A DNA stretch of 64,000 nucleotides, taken from positions 907,344 through 971,343 of the forward strand of contig VZQC01006583.1 of assembly GCA_009823505.1 (NCBI GenBank). The letters are read 5' to 3'. Position 1 is the stretch's first letter; every line of letters starts with the position of its first letter. Positions 33,977 to 45,299 of this stretch are shown piece by piece. The DNA is from Rhizomys pruinosus. Lineage: Eukaryota; Chordata; Mammalia; Rodentia; Spalacidae. The notes beneath the pieces are model-generated. The model saw nothing but the letters and a program-made list of their open reading frames with translations. It ran no database searches and was not told where the DNA came from. The position numbers and the translations under genes were made by a program.

Positions 33977-34095
33977 GTGTCAACTTGCCTGGGTCACAGG
34001 ATGCCCAGATATCTGGTGTGTTTGAGTCAATTAAGATTTGAATCCAGATTGCATAAAACATTTCACCTTGGCTAAGATGGATGGGCCTCATATTG

Positions 34096-34440
34096 TAGGG
34101 AAAAAGGAGGCCGCCTGTGGCTTCTTTTGTGCTAAATTACCTGCTTGTCTGTTTACACTGAAACCTGGCCTAAGGCAGGACTTGCCTGTGCATTTAGCAA
34201 GCTTATGACACTTTGAGATCAAAGGCACTCACGAGTTCTTGTGCTTATGATTCTAGTACTCATGATGCTATGGAACTTGAGGCACAGGGTTTGAAACCAG
34301 GCCCTGAGATATGATGTCACTCTGGGTATAAAAACAGATGCTGTGAATCAATAAACAAGTCCTTCTTACCATCTGACAGGGACTACCGGCCGTTATTTGT
34401 GTGTATGGATCTTAGCCCTTGAGGCTTGTGTAGTTGTTAC
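34096..34440 (+). mobile_element. ERV LTR with TATA box and poly(A) signal
   Basis: Starts tgtagggaaaaaggaggccg. It has gtataaaaacag (about 34,327) followed by caataaacaagtcc (about 34,350), the U3-R order of an LTR in plus orientation. The 3' edge, near 34,430-34,440, is uncertain. Confidence 0.55.
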
Positions 34441-34900
34441 CAGTGGGTTGGATGGCGACCAATCAGGTCACTAACTTGGGAAGCTGGTGTGGGCCAGTGG
34501 GTTGGATGGCGACCAAGCAGGTCACCAACTCGGGAAGCTGGTATGGGGCTGGAAGGAGAGTCATCGGGTCACCAGCTATGCAGTGCGGTGAGCGCCCGGG
34601 TGGGAATTTGGCTGTAGAGTTCCCATCAGGTAGCGGCCTGGCATTAGACTGTAGAGTGCCAAGCAGGCGGCAGTCTGGAGGACCCAGGAGTGCCATTAGG
34701 GCATTGCCTGGTGTAGTTGTTAGACTAGATAAGAGGGCACTGAAAAAGTTGTCAGCCTTTGGCCCCCCAGTTTAGGATAGCTGCTGGGCTGTCTTGCGTC
34801 TTCCCTTTTCCCTGTAATTTGTGTGTGGCGGAGTGATACCCACATCATATAATCAGTGGAGAACCAGAGAAGTAAAGGAAGGCTGAGGGAGATGAGGGGC
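34441..34900 (+). mobile_element. Possible ERV leader with 55-bp duplication
   Basis: Directly after the LTR the segment cagtgggttggatggcgacc occurs at 34,441 and 34,496. The tggcgaccaa...caggtcac part resembles a lysine-tRNA primer-binding site imperfectly. Up to 34,900 no gag motif is visible, so this is at most a short relic. Confidence 0.35.
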
Positions 34901-35103
34901 TGCTGCCTGACTGCTCGAGCAGGAACATTGGTTTTTCTTCTACCTGTGACTAGAGAGTATACAATGTTCTTTGCTGGTTTTTTAATGCTGATTAGAAATG
35001 AATTCACCATCCCTAGGTTTTCAACTTATAGATTACAAGGCTCAATACATCGTTCATTCTATATAATCATGTGATCCAATTTTATGGTAAATATCTATGT
35101 GTC

Positions 35104-35400
35104 ATCTATCTAATTATCTAATTCTATCTATCTATCTTCTATCAATCATCTATCTATGGGTGTATCATTTATCAGCTATCATCTCTTGATCTACCTATCT
35201 ATATATCTCTCATCTATCAATCAATCATCTATCAATCATGTATCTATGCATCTATCATCTATCTATCATCTATTGATTTACCTATCTATACATCCATCAT
35301 CTATCTATTATCTACCTAATCATTGTCTATTCTATCTATCATCTATCTATCATCTATCTATCATTATCTGTCTATGTATTTGTCATCTATCCATAATCTG
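35104..35400. repeat. Imperfect ATCT (GATA-type) tract
   Basis: Degenerate ATCT/ATCA/ATTA tetranucleotide sequence. Confidence 0.93.
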
Positions 35401-35420
35401 TCATCCAACATTATTTTATC

Positions 35421-35424
<4 letters not shown>

Positions 35425-35486
<62 letters not shown>
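35425..35486. repeat. (CT)n followed by (TA)n
   Basis: About 14 CT units run directly into about 16 TA units at 35,453-35,485. Confidence 0.97.
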
Positions 35487-35490
<4 letters not shown>

Positions 35491-35554
35491 GTATATTCAG
35501 CATCTATCCTCTTCATCTTTCAACCACCTACCCATCATCTATTTAGCTATTATC

Positions 35555-35895
35555 TGTCAGGATGTGAATTCCGGAAGTCCATCTGAAATGCAGAGGCACC
35601 TAGGACTGGTGGTCCCCAGGATCCTGCTCTACTGGGCCAGTCTTTGGTTATGGAAAAACCGGCCACCACAGCATACTCAAGAATCTTCTGCCCTTTTGAA
35701 AAGCCAGAGACTTTGGCCAAGTGCACTACCCACCCCCACTCTCACGGAATCCTAATCCCACCTTTTTCCTTAAGTTCCTAGGCCCGATGCCAATCAGTGC
35801 TGGCTCTATTTTTCCCTTGAGCCTAGCCCTGCTACCCTGAAGTAAACTTTATCCTAGAGAGCCTAAACCTTGTGGTCTCTTATTTTGGGGGAGCG
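35555..35895 (+). mobile_element. LTR-like block
   Basis: Ends with gaagtaaactttatcctaga and accttgtggtctcttatttt gggg, resembling R-U5 of a rodent LTR, and is embedded between two ATCT tracts. No TATA box or target duplication is certain. Confidence 0.4.
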
Positions 35896-35904
35896 TGTCA
35901 TAAC

Positions 35905-36093
35905 CTAATATTATCTACCTACCTATCTTTCATATATCTGTCAATTGTCTATTACCTATATTTCTATATGTTATCTGTCTATTATATCTATCATCAGTCT
36001 ATCTATCTACTGATATCATCTATCATCTGTCTGTCTATCATCTATGTATCATCCATCCATCCATCCATCCATCCATCCATCCATCCATCCATC
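35905..36093. repeat. ATCT tract ending in (ATCC)n
   Basis: Degenerate ATCT, then a clean (CCAT)n run of about 11 units at 36,049-36,092. Confidence 0.95.
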
Positions 36094-36805
36094 CTGCTTG
36101 TTCCTTTTCTCTGGAGAGTTCTGCTGACTACTAATCCTGAAGAGATTTATCCTAAGAGGGAGGATTACATGGGAAACTTCTATGAGAAATGATGATGGTG
36201 GGCAGGAGAATTTCACACAGGCTACAACTTTTCTTGGTGTAGGATTCCTAAGCCTGGCATTTTGTATCTTGGAACGTTTCTCTGCCACAGTCCTTGGTGG
36301 TGCCCCTTCGACCCCTGGACTGACCACAGATTAGGTGTGCCCCCACACCAGAACCTTTGTGTCACAGTCAGTTAGTCCTCTTCTCTGCCCCGCCTTTGTC
36401 CTGATGAGCCCAGCTTCAGCAAAGAATCCTGCCGAGGTGGTTTGCAGAGACCCTTTCCAACACTTGACATCCAAGCTCCTTGGCCTTTATTAATCAAGTC
36501 TCTCTGCTCTGAAACTGCACACCATTCTTAGTAATTTTCTATCCTGTCCTTTGCCTGACTGCTGGCTATCGATCTCGTGTATCGGGCTCGTGCTTAGATT
36601 AAGTTCACTCCCTTTATACTACTGCAGTAGCCTCTCTCCATCAGGACGGTCATCATGAGCAAAGCCTTCCTTACTGCCATTTCCAACAGCTGTCCCCAGT
36701 GCAGTCTTTACACAGTTATGAAGCTACAGCTCCAGAATGAAAACACTACAGGGGACGGAGACCAAGGTTGGAGGCTCTCTTTCAGTTGAGGTCAAAGTGT
36801 GATGT
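36094..36805. other. Intergenic, nothing recognised
   Basis: No feature supported. Confidence 0.45.
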
Positions 36806-36932
36806 GAGGGTGTGTGTGTGTGTGTTTGTGTGTGTGTGTCTGTGCGTGTGTGTGTGTCTGTGTGTTTGTGTGTCTGTGTGTTTGTGTCTCTGAGTGTGTG
36901 TGTGTCTGTGTGTGTGTGTGTGTGTGTGTGTT
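36806..36932. repeat. Compound TG-rich microsatellite
   Basis: TG runs with tctg, tttg and gcg interruptions, about 125 bp. Confidence 0.95.
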
Positions 36933-37227
36933 CTAGGAGAGTGGCAGGAATCATCCTCACTGCCCCAAGCAAGTTTAGCTGGCAGACTCCAGTACATTAG
37001 AGGGCTGGAAGCATAATGGGCATGCAGGGCTGGATGTGCCTCCTTCATCCTTCACATCCACAGAGCCATGCCATGTTCCTTCCTCAGAATGCAGGTCTCC
37101 TCCGGCTGCTGCCCAGAAGTCAGCAGGAGGACATTCTGCTCCAGGCTAGTGCTGTGGGCCACTCCTCACCATGTGACTGCTACTCAGCTTCCTGGTCCGG
37201 AGAACACTCACCATGCTGCCTGAATGT
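36933..37227. other. Intergenic, nothing recognised
   Basis: No feature supported. Confidence 0.45.
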
Positions 37228-37228
37228 C

Positions 37229-37274
<46 letters not shown>

Positions 37275-37327
37275 TTATCTATCTATCTACCTACCTACCT
37301 ATCTATAGATTTATCATCTATCTAACC

Positions 37328-37375
<48 letters not shown>

Positions 37376-37439
37376 CCTACCTACCTAGCTAGCTGTAGAT
37401 TTATCATCTATCTAACCTCTATCTATCTATCTATCTATC

Positions 37440-37482
<43 letters not shown>

Positions 37483-37515
37483 CTCTATCTATCTGTTAGT
37501 CTATCTATCTATCTA
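37228..37515. repeat. (TATC)n microsatellite with internal duplications
   Basis: Long TATC runs separated by two near-identical spacers (agatttatcatctatctaac at 37,307 and 37,400), so a block of about 93 bp is itself duplicated. Confidence 0.96.
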
Positions 37516-37778
37516 TGGGAAAAATCGTTAAGTTAGGTATAAGCTGTCTAGCATTCTAACCAATGGGACCTCCCTGGCCACGCCCATGGGGTGGGATGTG
37601 GTGATCCAAAGGTCTAAGATTTGCCTCAGGGAGATAAGTCACACTGGCTATAAAATACAGCCTCTTTTTGAATAAAGCTCTCTCTGTATTTGGATACCTT
37701 ACAATGCATCCCAGTGGTGTACTTTCTCATGAGTGTTTTCTACATGGCTCATCATGGGAATAAATGGGATGACCCACA
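37516..37778 (+). mobile_element. Solo LTR inserted in the TATC tract
   Basis: About 263 bp of unrelated DNA interrupts the tetranucleotide tract. It starts tgggaaaaatcgttaag, ends near gacccaca, and is flanked on both sides by ATCT units. Inside are CCAAT (37,560), ccacgccc, ctataaaatac (about 37,650) and gaataaagctc (about 37,670), in LTR order. The tetranucleotide flanks prevent exact target-duplication calling. Confidence 0.65.
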
Positions 37779-37995
37779 TCTATCATCTACCTGTTGTCTA
37801 TGATCTATTGATCAATCTATCTACATAGCTATCATCTATCTCTCTGTCTATGTGTATCTATCTATCATCTATCATCTATCTATCATCCATCTATTTTCTA
37901 TCATCTATCTATATCTATCTATCTATCATCTACCATCTATCTACCTATCATCTATCTATCTATCTGTATATCTATCTATCTATTATCTATTATCC
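37779..37995. repeat. ATCT tract, right of the LTR
   Basis: Degenerate and then cleaner ATCT units. Confidence 0.95.
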
Positions 37996-37999
37996 ATTT

Positions 38000-38143
38000 T
38001 GGGGGTTGAGACAGGGTATCTCTATAGTCCCAGATGCCCTGGAGCTCACTCTGTAGACCAGGCTGGCCTTGAACTCATAGAGATCCACCTGCCTCTAATC
38101 CCCCAAGTGCTGGGATTAAAGGTGTGCACCACCACACCTGGCA
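38000..38143 (-). mobile_element. B1 SINE, full length
   Basis: ggttgagacagggtatctct to gtgcaccaccacacctggc on plus; nested in the ATCT tract, which resumes immediately on the right. Confidence 0.97.
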
Positions 38144-38208
38144 TCTATTATCTATTATCTATCTATCATCTATCTATCTATCATCTATTGATCGATCTAT
38201 CTTCTATC

Positions 38209-38272
<64 letters not shown>

Positions 38273-38276
38273 ATCT
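38144..38276. repeat. (TATC)n microsatellite
   Basis: About 130 bp ending with a clean run of about 14 units. Confidence 0.97.
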
Positions 38277-38827
38277 CTGGTGTTGGGATCTGAACTCTCC
38301 TGAGATCCTTGGGCATGCTGTCTGTTCATGACATTAATAACTATTCTTATCAACTTCTTACTCAGAAGAACTATCCTCCTCAGTGTCCCCTTGAAGTTCA
38401 GACATGAGACATTTTACAGTCTCTCACAAGCACCTCATCTCTTGTTCAACAGGCACTGGCTGCTGACCCCTCACTTAACCTCTCTGTTGAATGTGTTTTC
38501 TTCTAAGGATAGGGTCACACCTGTGCCTTTCTCTTAGAGTTGTTGGGAAGATTAAATCAGATAATATGTGGAAAGATCTCTGCATGACCATTGGAAAGTG
38601 TAAATAAATACTACTGTAAAGGGAGGCATTGGGCTAGATAATACTGAAGGCATCTTTGTTTCTTAAATTCTTACCCATTTTGTAAGTTATTCAGGAGTTG
38701 AAAAGGGGCTGCATGTCCTGATGGAATTGGAGCAGTGTTAAACGTAGAACATGGAAGAAGGGGTGTGGAATTCTTTTTTGTCACTGAGGCTGAAACTAGT
38801 ATTGCCAACTGATCCAATATATTGAGG
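38277..38827. other. Intergenic, nothing recognised
   Basis: No feature supported. Confidence 0.45.
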
Positions 38828-39160
38828 ATAAAAATGGGCTGGAGATACAGCTCAGTGGATAAGCCACGGTGTGAAGACTTGAGCTCCAATCCTCAGAGAC
38901 AGGCAGATCTCTGATGTTCATTGGCCAGTCAGTCCAGTCTGTCTCTGCACCCTCTGCCTGGAGCTGGGGTGACAAATACATGCTGCTGTGTTCTGTGCCC
39001 AGTTTTCTCTCCAGAGGGAAACTTTATCAAAGAATAAGATAGAAAAGGATTAGAGAGACACCTGACATCAACCTCTGATGTATATGCAACACAGACAGAT
39101 TTGCACACACACACACACACGTACACGCACACGCACACGCACACGCACACACGCACACAC
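38828..39160 (+). mobile_element. B4-type SINE with CA-rich tail
   Basis: ID-like head gggctggagatacagctcag, a ggcagatctctgatgttcat half, the gacacctgacatcaacctct block, and a compound (CA/CACG)n tail at 39,102-39,158. Confidence 0.75.
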
Positions 39161-40009
39161 CACTTATCTCCTTGGTTCAGCGCTGATCTTTCCATCCATG
39201 CAGAAAGGATCATATGTTCTGGACTCTTCTCTCCATCTCTCACTCTGACAGGTGAATCTCAGACAGTTTCCCAGATGGCAGAGCATGACGGCCTTGAGAA
39301 ATTGTTAAAATGCTCTGCTGTTCTGAGCTGCTCAGGCTTCTTCTTTTGTTGACTGTCCTGTAATAATATTGAATAATCTTTCATGTAACAGAGAAGCAAT
39401 CCTAAATCCAAATTTGGTCCTTCATTATTCATGAGGTCCTAGGGGTTGGTGATGGACTCCCAGGGAAACTGTTTATTTGTATTCAAAATGAATAATAACT
39501 TCTTAAAAGCCTGACAAGTTTCCTGGGATGTTGCTGTGAGTCAGAGTTCCCAGAAAGAAGTCTTACCTTCCACCGAATCTTCTGCTCAGCTGATTAGTAG
39601 ATCAGAAAGTTAGTGACTGATTAAATTTTATCTTGGGCTGTCTTTATCAGCCATCTCTTTCCCATCTCTGTGTCTGACCTAACATCTTTGTCAGATGAAA
39701 GTCTTTTGAAATGTATTACCTTAGCAGATTCTAGTTTCTACCAACCATGAACCTGAGTGTCATCAGACAGCATCTGAGGCTCCAGCTGAGGGGCCCCTGT
39801 GGCCTTTCCATGCTCTTCCTCCCTTTGACCAGAGCCTGCAGTTTCCCAGGACAGCAAGTGCCCTGGGCTCGCTCTGGCCAGCCGGTCAGTGACCCAGGTC
39901 TTAGCTCTGGCAGGGACGGGGAGGGAGAGGTACTGAAAAAGCCCGGAATAAAAAGAAAAGAAAGAACAAGGAAAGAACGGACTCAAGAACCAGGCCGGGA
40001 GAAATTCCA
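39161..40009. other. Intergenic, nothing recognised
   Basis: No feature supported. Confidence 0.45.
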
Positions 40010-40330
40010 GGGAGGAATAACTCATCTTTATTTTTACAATCCAGGGTATTTATACTGGACCTTGTGAGGGGCGGCTGGGGGTTGGGGGGTAGGAGTTTAT
40101 ACCATATATTCCAGAACACTACAGGAATGTGGCAATGTTTTGCCCAAAGCATCAAAGACAGTGGCACCAGGCAGATTCCAAAAGTGAGCAGGGATCAGCA
40201 GGACTCCAGGCTGAGGGCTGGGGCTGCCAGGTGACAAATAGAAACCCCCACAGGCCCCTGTTTTACCAAAACCAGCTGCCTAGTATTTCCACCAATGCCT
40301 TTGGAAAGGACCTTGATTTGTGTCTTTCTC
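40010..40330 (-). mobile_element. LTR-like block, minus strand
   Basis: ggaataactcatctttattt followed by gtatttatactggacct on plus is the reverse of an AATAAA downstream of a TATA-like element. Edges are not set. Confidence 0.35.
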
Positions 40331-40844
40331 TGTTCTATTAATATAATAACTTTATCAAACTGGTATCACACTGGAAAGTAGAATTTGAGGAAGGCTGATT
40401 CTGTGTTCCCCGGGCTGTGGTCACTCATCCTTGGATCCAGAATAAACCTTCTCTAATCCCCTTGGAGGTGAGAGCTGTATACTCGTGTGACAACTGGCTC
40501 ATTTATACATTGAATTTGAGTGCTCTCCTGAAGCGTGACTGTCATGTGACACTCTTTCTTGGGATACACATATGTGTACTTACCCTAGACAGGGAACCAG
40601 AGACAAACCAAGGGAAAATTCTGCCAAACTCCCAGTTGGTAAGCCCACGAGTTTATGGGGGTTATTTACTCACAAGAGCAGGGACGACCTTGGCAAGCCC
40701 AGCCCAGCCTGGGTGACAACCTGGAGCTCTCTGCCCAACTTATAGGCAGCTGAACAGGCCTGAGAATTTCTCCTCATAATATCAGAAGATACCATGCAAT
40801 CTGCCAAGAGAAAAAACCAGTCAATGATCCTCCACTAAATATTG
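40331..40844. other. Intergenic, nothing recognised
   Basis: No feature supported. Confidence 0.45.
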
Positions 40845-40965
40845 AAGCCAAATATGAGTGACCATGGTCTGGGAACACAGATTCCCCAGTTCTATATTCT
40901 AAAGTGGTAACAGTTTGACGCAAGTCAAAGCTTATGAACTACAATGACCAGGCCAAACTCTCTAT
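40845..40965 (-). mobile_element. Interspersed repeat, family X (LTR-like), copy 1
   Basis: gaagccaaatatgagtgacc atggtctgggaacacagatt, shared with 50,009 and 53,400. I cannot name it; a short terminal AATAAA-like element on the minus strand suggests an LTR. Confidence 0.55.
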
Positions 40966-41229
40966 TAGTGCAGAGGTAGCACTTTTATCTTGGGGTTAAC
41001 CAACAGTTGTCTAATTAGACTTTAAGCCCACTCAAATGGGAGAGAATTCATGTGTGTGACTGTAATCATGTACAAGTACACACGGCTGAGAGGTCACAGC
41101 CCCTACTTCCATTAGGTCCCTGGACCAGCATAGTTTCTTCCTGTATTCTAAGTACACATCCTGATGCATTTAGACAAGTGTTCCTCTCGCCACTCATCAA
41201 AGAAGTTTCTGTTTTTTTGGGTTTTGCTT

Positions 41230-41355
41230 ATTGAGACAGGGTCTCCCTTTATCTCCAGTTGGCCCAGACCAGTCTGGTCTCTTATCTCATAGAGAGCCAC
41301 CTGCATCTGCCTTCAGAGTGCTGGGATTAAATGGGTATGCTACCACAACCAGCAA
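41230..41355 (-). mobile_element. B1 SINE
   Basis: ttgagacagggtctcccttt to aatgggtatgctaccacaac on plus. Confidence 0.9.
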
Positions 41356-41454
41356 AGAAGCTTCTTTTTGCAACAACAGATGGATATATTACAAAGTTTC
41401 ACAACCCATCAAATGCAAAGAATAAGTGACTGTGAGGTGCCTAGCCCAAGTGCC

Positions 41455-41952
41455 TAAGGCTCAGAGAACATTGTGGAAGAGGGAGCAGGAAGAATGTAAG
41501 AGACAAAGGGACAAGACGCTGCTGCTAGTGCATGCCTTCCAGATACCAGGGCAGCTGCACCCACGAAATCTCCACAGTGTGGTGGTCTAGCCAAATCTGC
41601 ATAATACCCAAACTACTTGACAAACCAAGGTGGATGGGGGACATGTCACAGGGTCCCACCTCAGATGAAGAGCAGGCAGTCAATGGTGGCCACTGAGGGA
41701 GGGAAATCAGGTCTAGCTCCCTGAGAAGTTATCTAATTCCATCTCTAAACAAAAGTATGTAAGAGTACCCCTAAATAGACTCAGTGCAGAGTGAGTGTGT
41801 GTGGGGGGTGTGTGTTATACTGATCATAATCAAGGAAAAGGACAAGAAATTAAGAGGGAGTAGGGGCATGGGAGGAGTTGGCAGGGGTCTGGGAGGGATG
41901 GCAACAATCCAGACAGCAATAATATATGAAATTCTCAAAAATAAAAAATAAG
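41455..41952 (+). mobile_element. Lx-like L1 3' UTR
   Basis: gagggagcaggaagaatgta at the start, then catgccttccagataccagg, gaagagcaggcagtcaatgg, a G-rich stretch (41,850-41,905) and the terminal atatatgaaattctcaaaaa taaaaa. This is the order of rodent Lx L1 3' UTRs, with the A-rich end intact. Confidence 0.7.
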
Positions 41953-42185
41953 ACCCTGTCCCAGATGAGGAACTATTGATGGCTCACAGCTCTTGGGAAA
42001 GGGAGGGTCAATCTTTAAAGGTGTGACCCTGGGTAACTTGATCAGGCTCCAAATAGCATTTGGGGACCACAAATTACACTAGATAAGCCCTTAACTAAAA
42101 AAAAATGACAATAATAGAATATATGAAATCTTTGGGCAAGGAAAAGTCATGTCATCAGTTTGGGGTGAAGATGAGTAAGAGTGTG

Positions 42186-42867
42186 TCTTACTATGATACA
42201 ATGCAGTATATGAAATTATCAGAGTGTCTTACTATGATAAATTACAGTGTATGAAATTATCAGAGTGTCTTACTATGATACAATGCAGTGTATGAAATTA
42301 TCAGAGTGTCTTACTATGATACAATGCAGTGTATGAAATTATCAGAGTGTCTTACTATGATACAATGCAGTGTATGAAATTATCAGTGTCTTACTATGAT
42401 ACAATACAGTGTATGAAATTATCTGTATGTCTTACTATGATAACAATACAATGTATGAAATTATCAGAGTGTCTTACTATGATAACAATACAGTGTATGA
42501 AATTATCAGTGTCTTACTATGATACAATACAGTGTATGAAATTATCAGAGTGTCTTGCTATGATACAATACAGTGTATGAAATTATCAGAGTGTCTTACA
42601 ATAATACAATACAGTGTATGAAATTATCAGTGTGTCTTACTATGATAACAATAGAGTATGAAATTATCAGTGTCTTACTATGATAACAATACACAGTATG
42701 AAATTATCAGAGTGTCTTATTATGATACAATACAGTGTATGAAATTATCAGAGTGTCTTACTATGATAAGAATACAATGTATGAAATTATCAGAGTGTCT
42801 TACTATGATAAAATGCAGTGTATGAAATTATCAGAGTGTCTTACTATGATAACAATACAGTTTATGA
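42186..42867. repeat. 41-bp AT-rich minisatellite, left block (about 17 copies)
   Basis: Units of about 38-43 bp with core atgaaattatcagagtgtct tactatgata followed by acaatac or caatgc and agtgt. Confidence 0.96.
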
Positions 42868-43111
42868 GGGGCTGGAGGGATGGCCTAGCGGTTGAGAGCG
42901 CTGACCGCTCTTGCAGAGGACCCGGGTTCGATCCCCAGCACCCACATGGCGGCTGAGAACCGTCTGTAACTCCGATTCCAGGAGAACTCCAGTTCCAGGG
43001 GAATCCGACACCCTCTTCTGAACTCCGCGGCACTGCACGACACGGGTGCACAGACTTGCATGCAGACAGTAAATTCATACATATACAGAAATAAATAAAA
43101 AATTAAAAAAA
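42868..43111 (+). mobile_element. B2 SINE inserted in the 41-bp minisatellite
   Basis: Complete B2: head ggggctggagggatggccta, gacccgggttcgatccccag B-box, A-rich end. Target duplication aacaataca(g)(t/g)... is 17 bp at 42,851-42,867 and 43,112-43,128 with one difference. A recent insertion by the look of its sequence. Confidence 0.97.
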
Positions 43112-43643
43112 AACAATACAGTGTATGAAATTATCAGAGTGTCTTACTATGATACAATACAGTGTATGAAATTATCAGAGTGTCTTACTATGATACAATG
43201 CAGTGTATGAAATTATCAGAGTGTCTTACTATGATACAATGCAGTGTATGAAATTATCAGAGTGTCTTACTATGATACAATACAGTGTATGAAATTATCA
43301 GAGTGTCTTACTATGATAGTACTATAGTGGTAAAGAAATGTATCAGTGCGTCTTTCTTACTGATGGATAACAATACAGAGTAGGAATTTATCAGTGTGTC
43401 TTACTAGTGATACAATACAGTGTATGAAATTATCAAGTGGTCTTACTATGACACATGCAGTGTATGAAATTATCAGAGTGTCTTACTATGATAAATACAG
43501 TGTATGAAATTATCAGAGTGTCTTACTGATACAATGCAGTGTATGAAATTATCAGTAGTGTCTTACTATGATACAATACCAGTGTATGAAATTATCAGAG
43601 TGTCTTACTATGATAAAATGCAGTGTATGAAATTATCAGAGTG
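43112..43643. repeat. 41-bp minisatellite, middle block (about 13 copies)
   Basis: Same unit; from about 43,315 to 43,600 the units become irregular, with single-base and short insertions and deletions unlike the left block. Confidence 0.93.
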
Positions 43644-44052
43644 GGAGATCTCCTGAGCCCAGGCGGAAGAAGAGGGGGGAGACAGGTAGGAACTGGGTGC
43701 CTCGGTGAGCTGATGTTGATCCTTTGGTCCTGCTGCTTTGGTTTGATTGGCCTTGTGGTGTTGAGGTTGGAGTTATCCTCCCAGCTGGGATTAAAGTGGG
43801 GTCTTTTGGCTTGATTGGATCTTGTGCTGGTGGGGGCGGAGTTATCCTCCCTGCAGGTATTAAAGGCAGGCTGTGTACTCTTGAGATCTGAAATCTCGGA
43901 GCCAGCGGAAGGTGCTGGGGCGGGGCTGAAGAGCGCCCCCCCCCCCCGCAAACTGAGATTAAAGAAGATTCGGAAGGAGCAAGCAAAGCAAGCCTTCCAC
44001 CAGTGAAGAGGCATTTAGGACTCACATTGGAATACAGGCAAGGAGAAGCCCA
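43644..44052 (+). promoter_or_regulatory. L1 5' UTR with two monomer-like units
   Basis: Two imperfect units of about 65-70 bp (gagttatcctcc at 43,771 and 43,841; gattggccttgt and gattggatcttgt) resemble the monomers of rodent L1 promoters. A C13 run lies at 43,938-43,950. Confidence 0.6.
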
Positions 44053-45015
44053 ATGCCAGGATCACGAAGAAGAGACTACACTGGGAAAGGGGCAGGATAA
44101 TCCCACGCCAAGCTTTACCAACCCTATGGAAGACTCCTGCAGTGGGATCCCTCTGGGGATGCCCCAGGACACAGACATCAAAAACACAATTGGAACATAC
44201 TAAAGAAACTAACAAGATCATAAGAAACAAATTAAAGATCTAAGAAAAGAGAATGAGAACAAGAGGACAGAGAAGAGAGAGAGAGAGAAGAGAGATGGAG
44301 AGAGAAGTAATGACAAGCCTCCGGAAGGAAGGAAGTTAGAAACAACTGAAAAGATCCCATGTGAAACAAATAAAAGAAAACCAACCGCGAACAAAAGAGC
44401 TACAAAAAGAGTCGAGAAGCTCCAAAAAGAAATAGAAGCACTAAAGAAATCAGAAGAGGAAAATGAAAAGAAATCAAACACTCATCCATTCAAGAGGAAA
44501 GAATGAAAAAAGCCAAGCTCAGAAGCAGAATGGAGGAAGCAGAACAAAGAATATCAGACCTGGAAGATAACAGACAAAACTAAAAACCTCAAGGAAAGAT
44601 TATGAAAATTTAAAATACACAAAATGGAAACCAGGAACTGTGGGACACTATGAAAAGACAAACCTCCGCACATAGGAATAGAGGAAGGAGAAGAATCCCA
44701 AGAGAATGGTATTGATCAGATCTTCAATAGATAATAATTGAAAATTCTCCCCAAACAAAAAAAGGACAAACCAAACCAATACAAGAAGCAACATAGAACT
44801 CCAAACAGACAAGATAGAAAAGAAGCCAATCTCCATAGCCACATCATAGTTAAAATGCTAGACAACCCAAAACAAAGACAAATCTCAAAGTGACAAGAGA
44901 AAAACAGCAAGTGACCTATGAGGGGAAACCTACAGAATTACAACGACTTCTCAACGCAAACAATGCAAAGCAAGAAGAACCTTGGAGCAAAGCTTCCCAG
45001 TGTTAAGGGACAATA
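44053..45015 (+). pseudogene. L1 ORF1 (broken)
   Basis: Begins with ATG at 44,053 (MPGSRRRDY). Downstream, in shifted frames, it shows a Lys/Glu-rich coiled-coil region (44,230-44,480) and the RNA-binding domain landmarks GIEEGEES, AHRTPNRQD and HSHIIVKML at about 44,680-44,860. Several frameshifts and stops. In active copies ORF1 is the RNA-binding chaperone of the L1 particle. Confidence 0.8.
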
Positions 45016-45299
45016 GAGTGCAACCCAGGTTACTAGATATAAAACCGCAACAAAAATGTCAATCATAGTTGGAAGGAGTAGATGAAAACCTTCCATGACC
45101 ATAAACAAAGCTGAAAGAAGTACATGGTCCGGAAAACAACTCCTTCACTGAGAATACTTGAAGCAATTCAAAGAACAAGAAGAAAAGGAGCAACCAATCC
45201 CAGGCACCTAGAAGAGAAATCAGATAAAATCATAACGCAGAAGTATGAACCTAAATCAAAACACCGCAGATTTGATAATAAGGCAAAAGGTGCAACAAC

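Noticed and set aside
42868..43111. tRNA-like A and B boxes (gttcgatcc)
   Set aside because: They belong to the tRNA-derived head of a B2 SINE, not a tRNA gene. The same holds for the B2 copies at 49.65 and 50.34 kb.
42186..43640. CRISPR-like array of about 41-bp repeats
   Set aside because: There are no unique spacers; it is a contiguous minisatellite in a mammalian genome.
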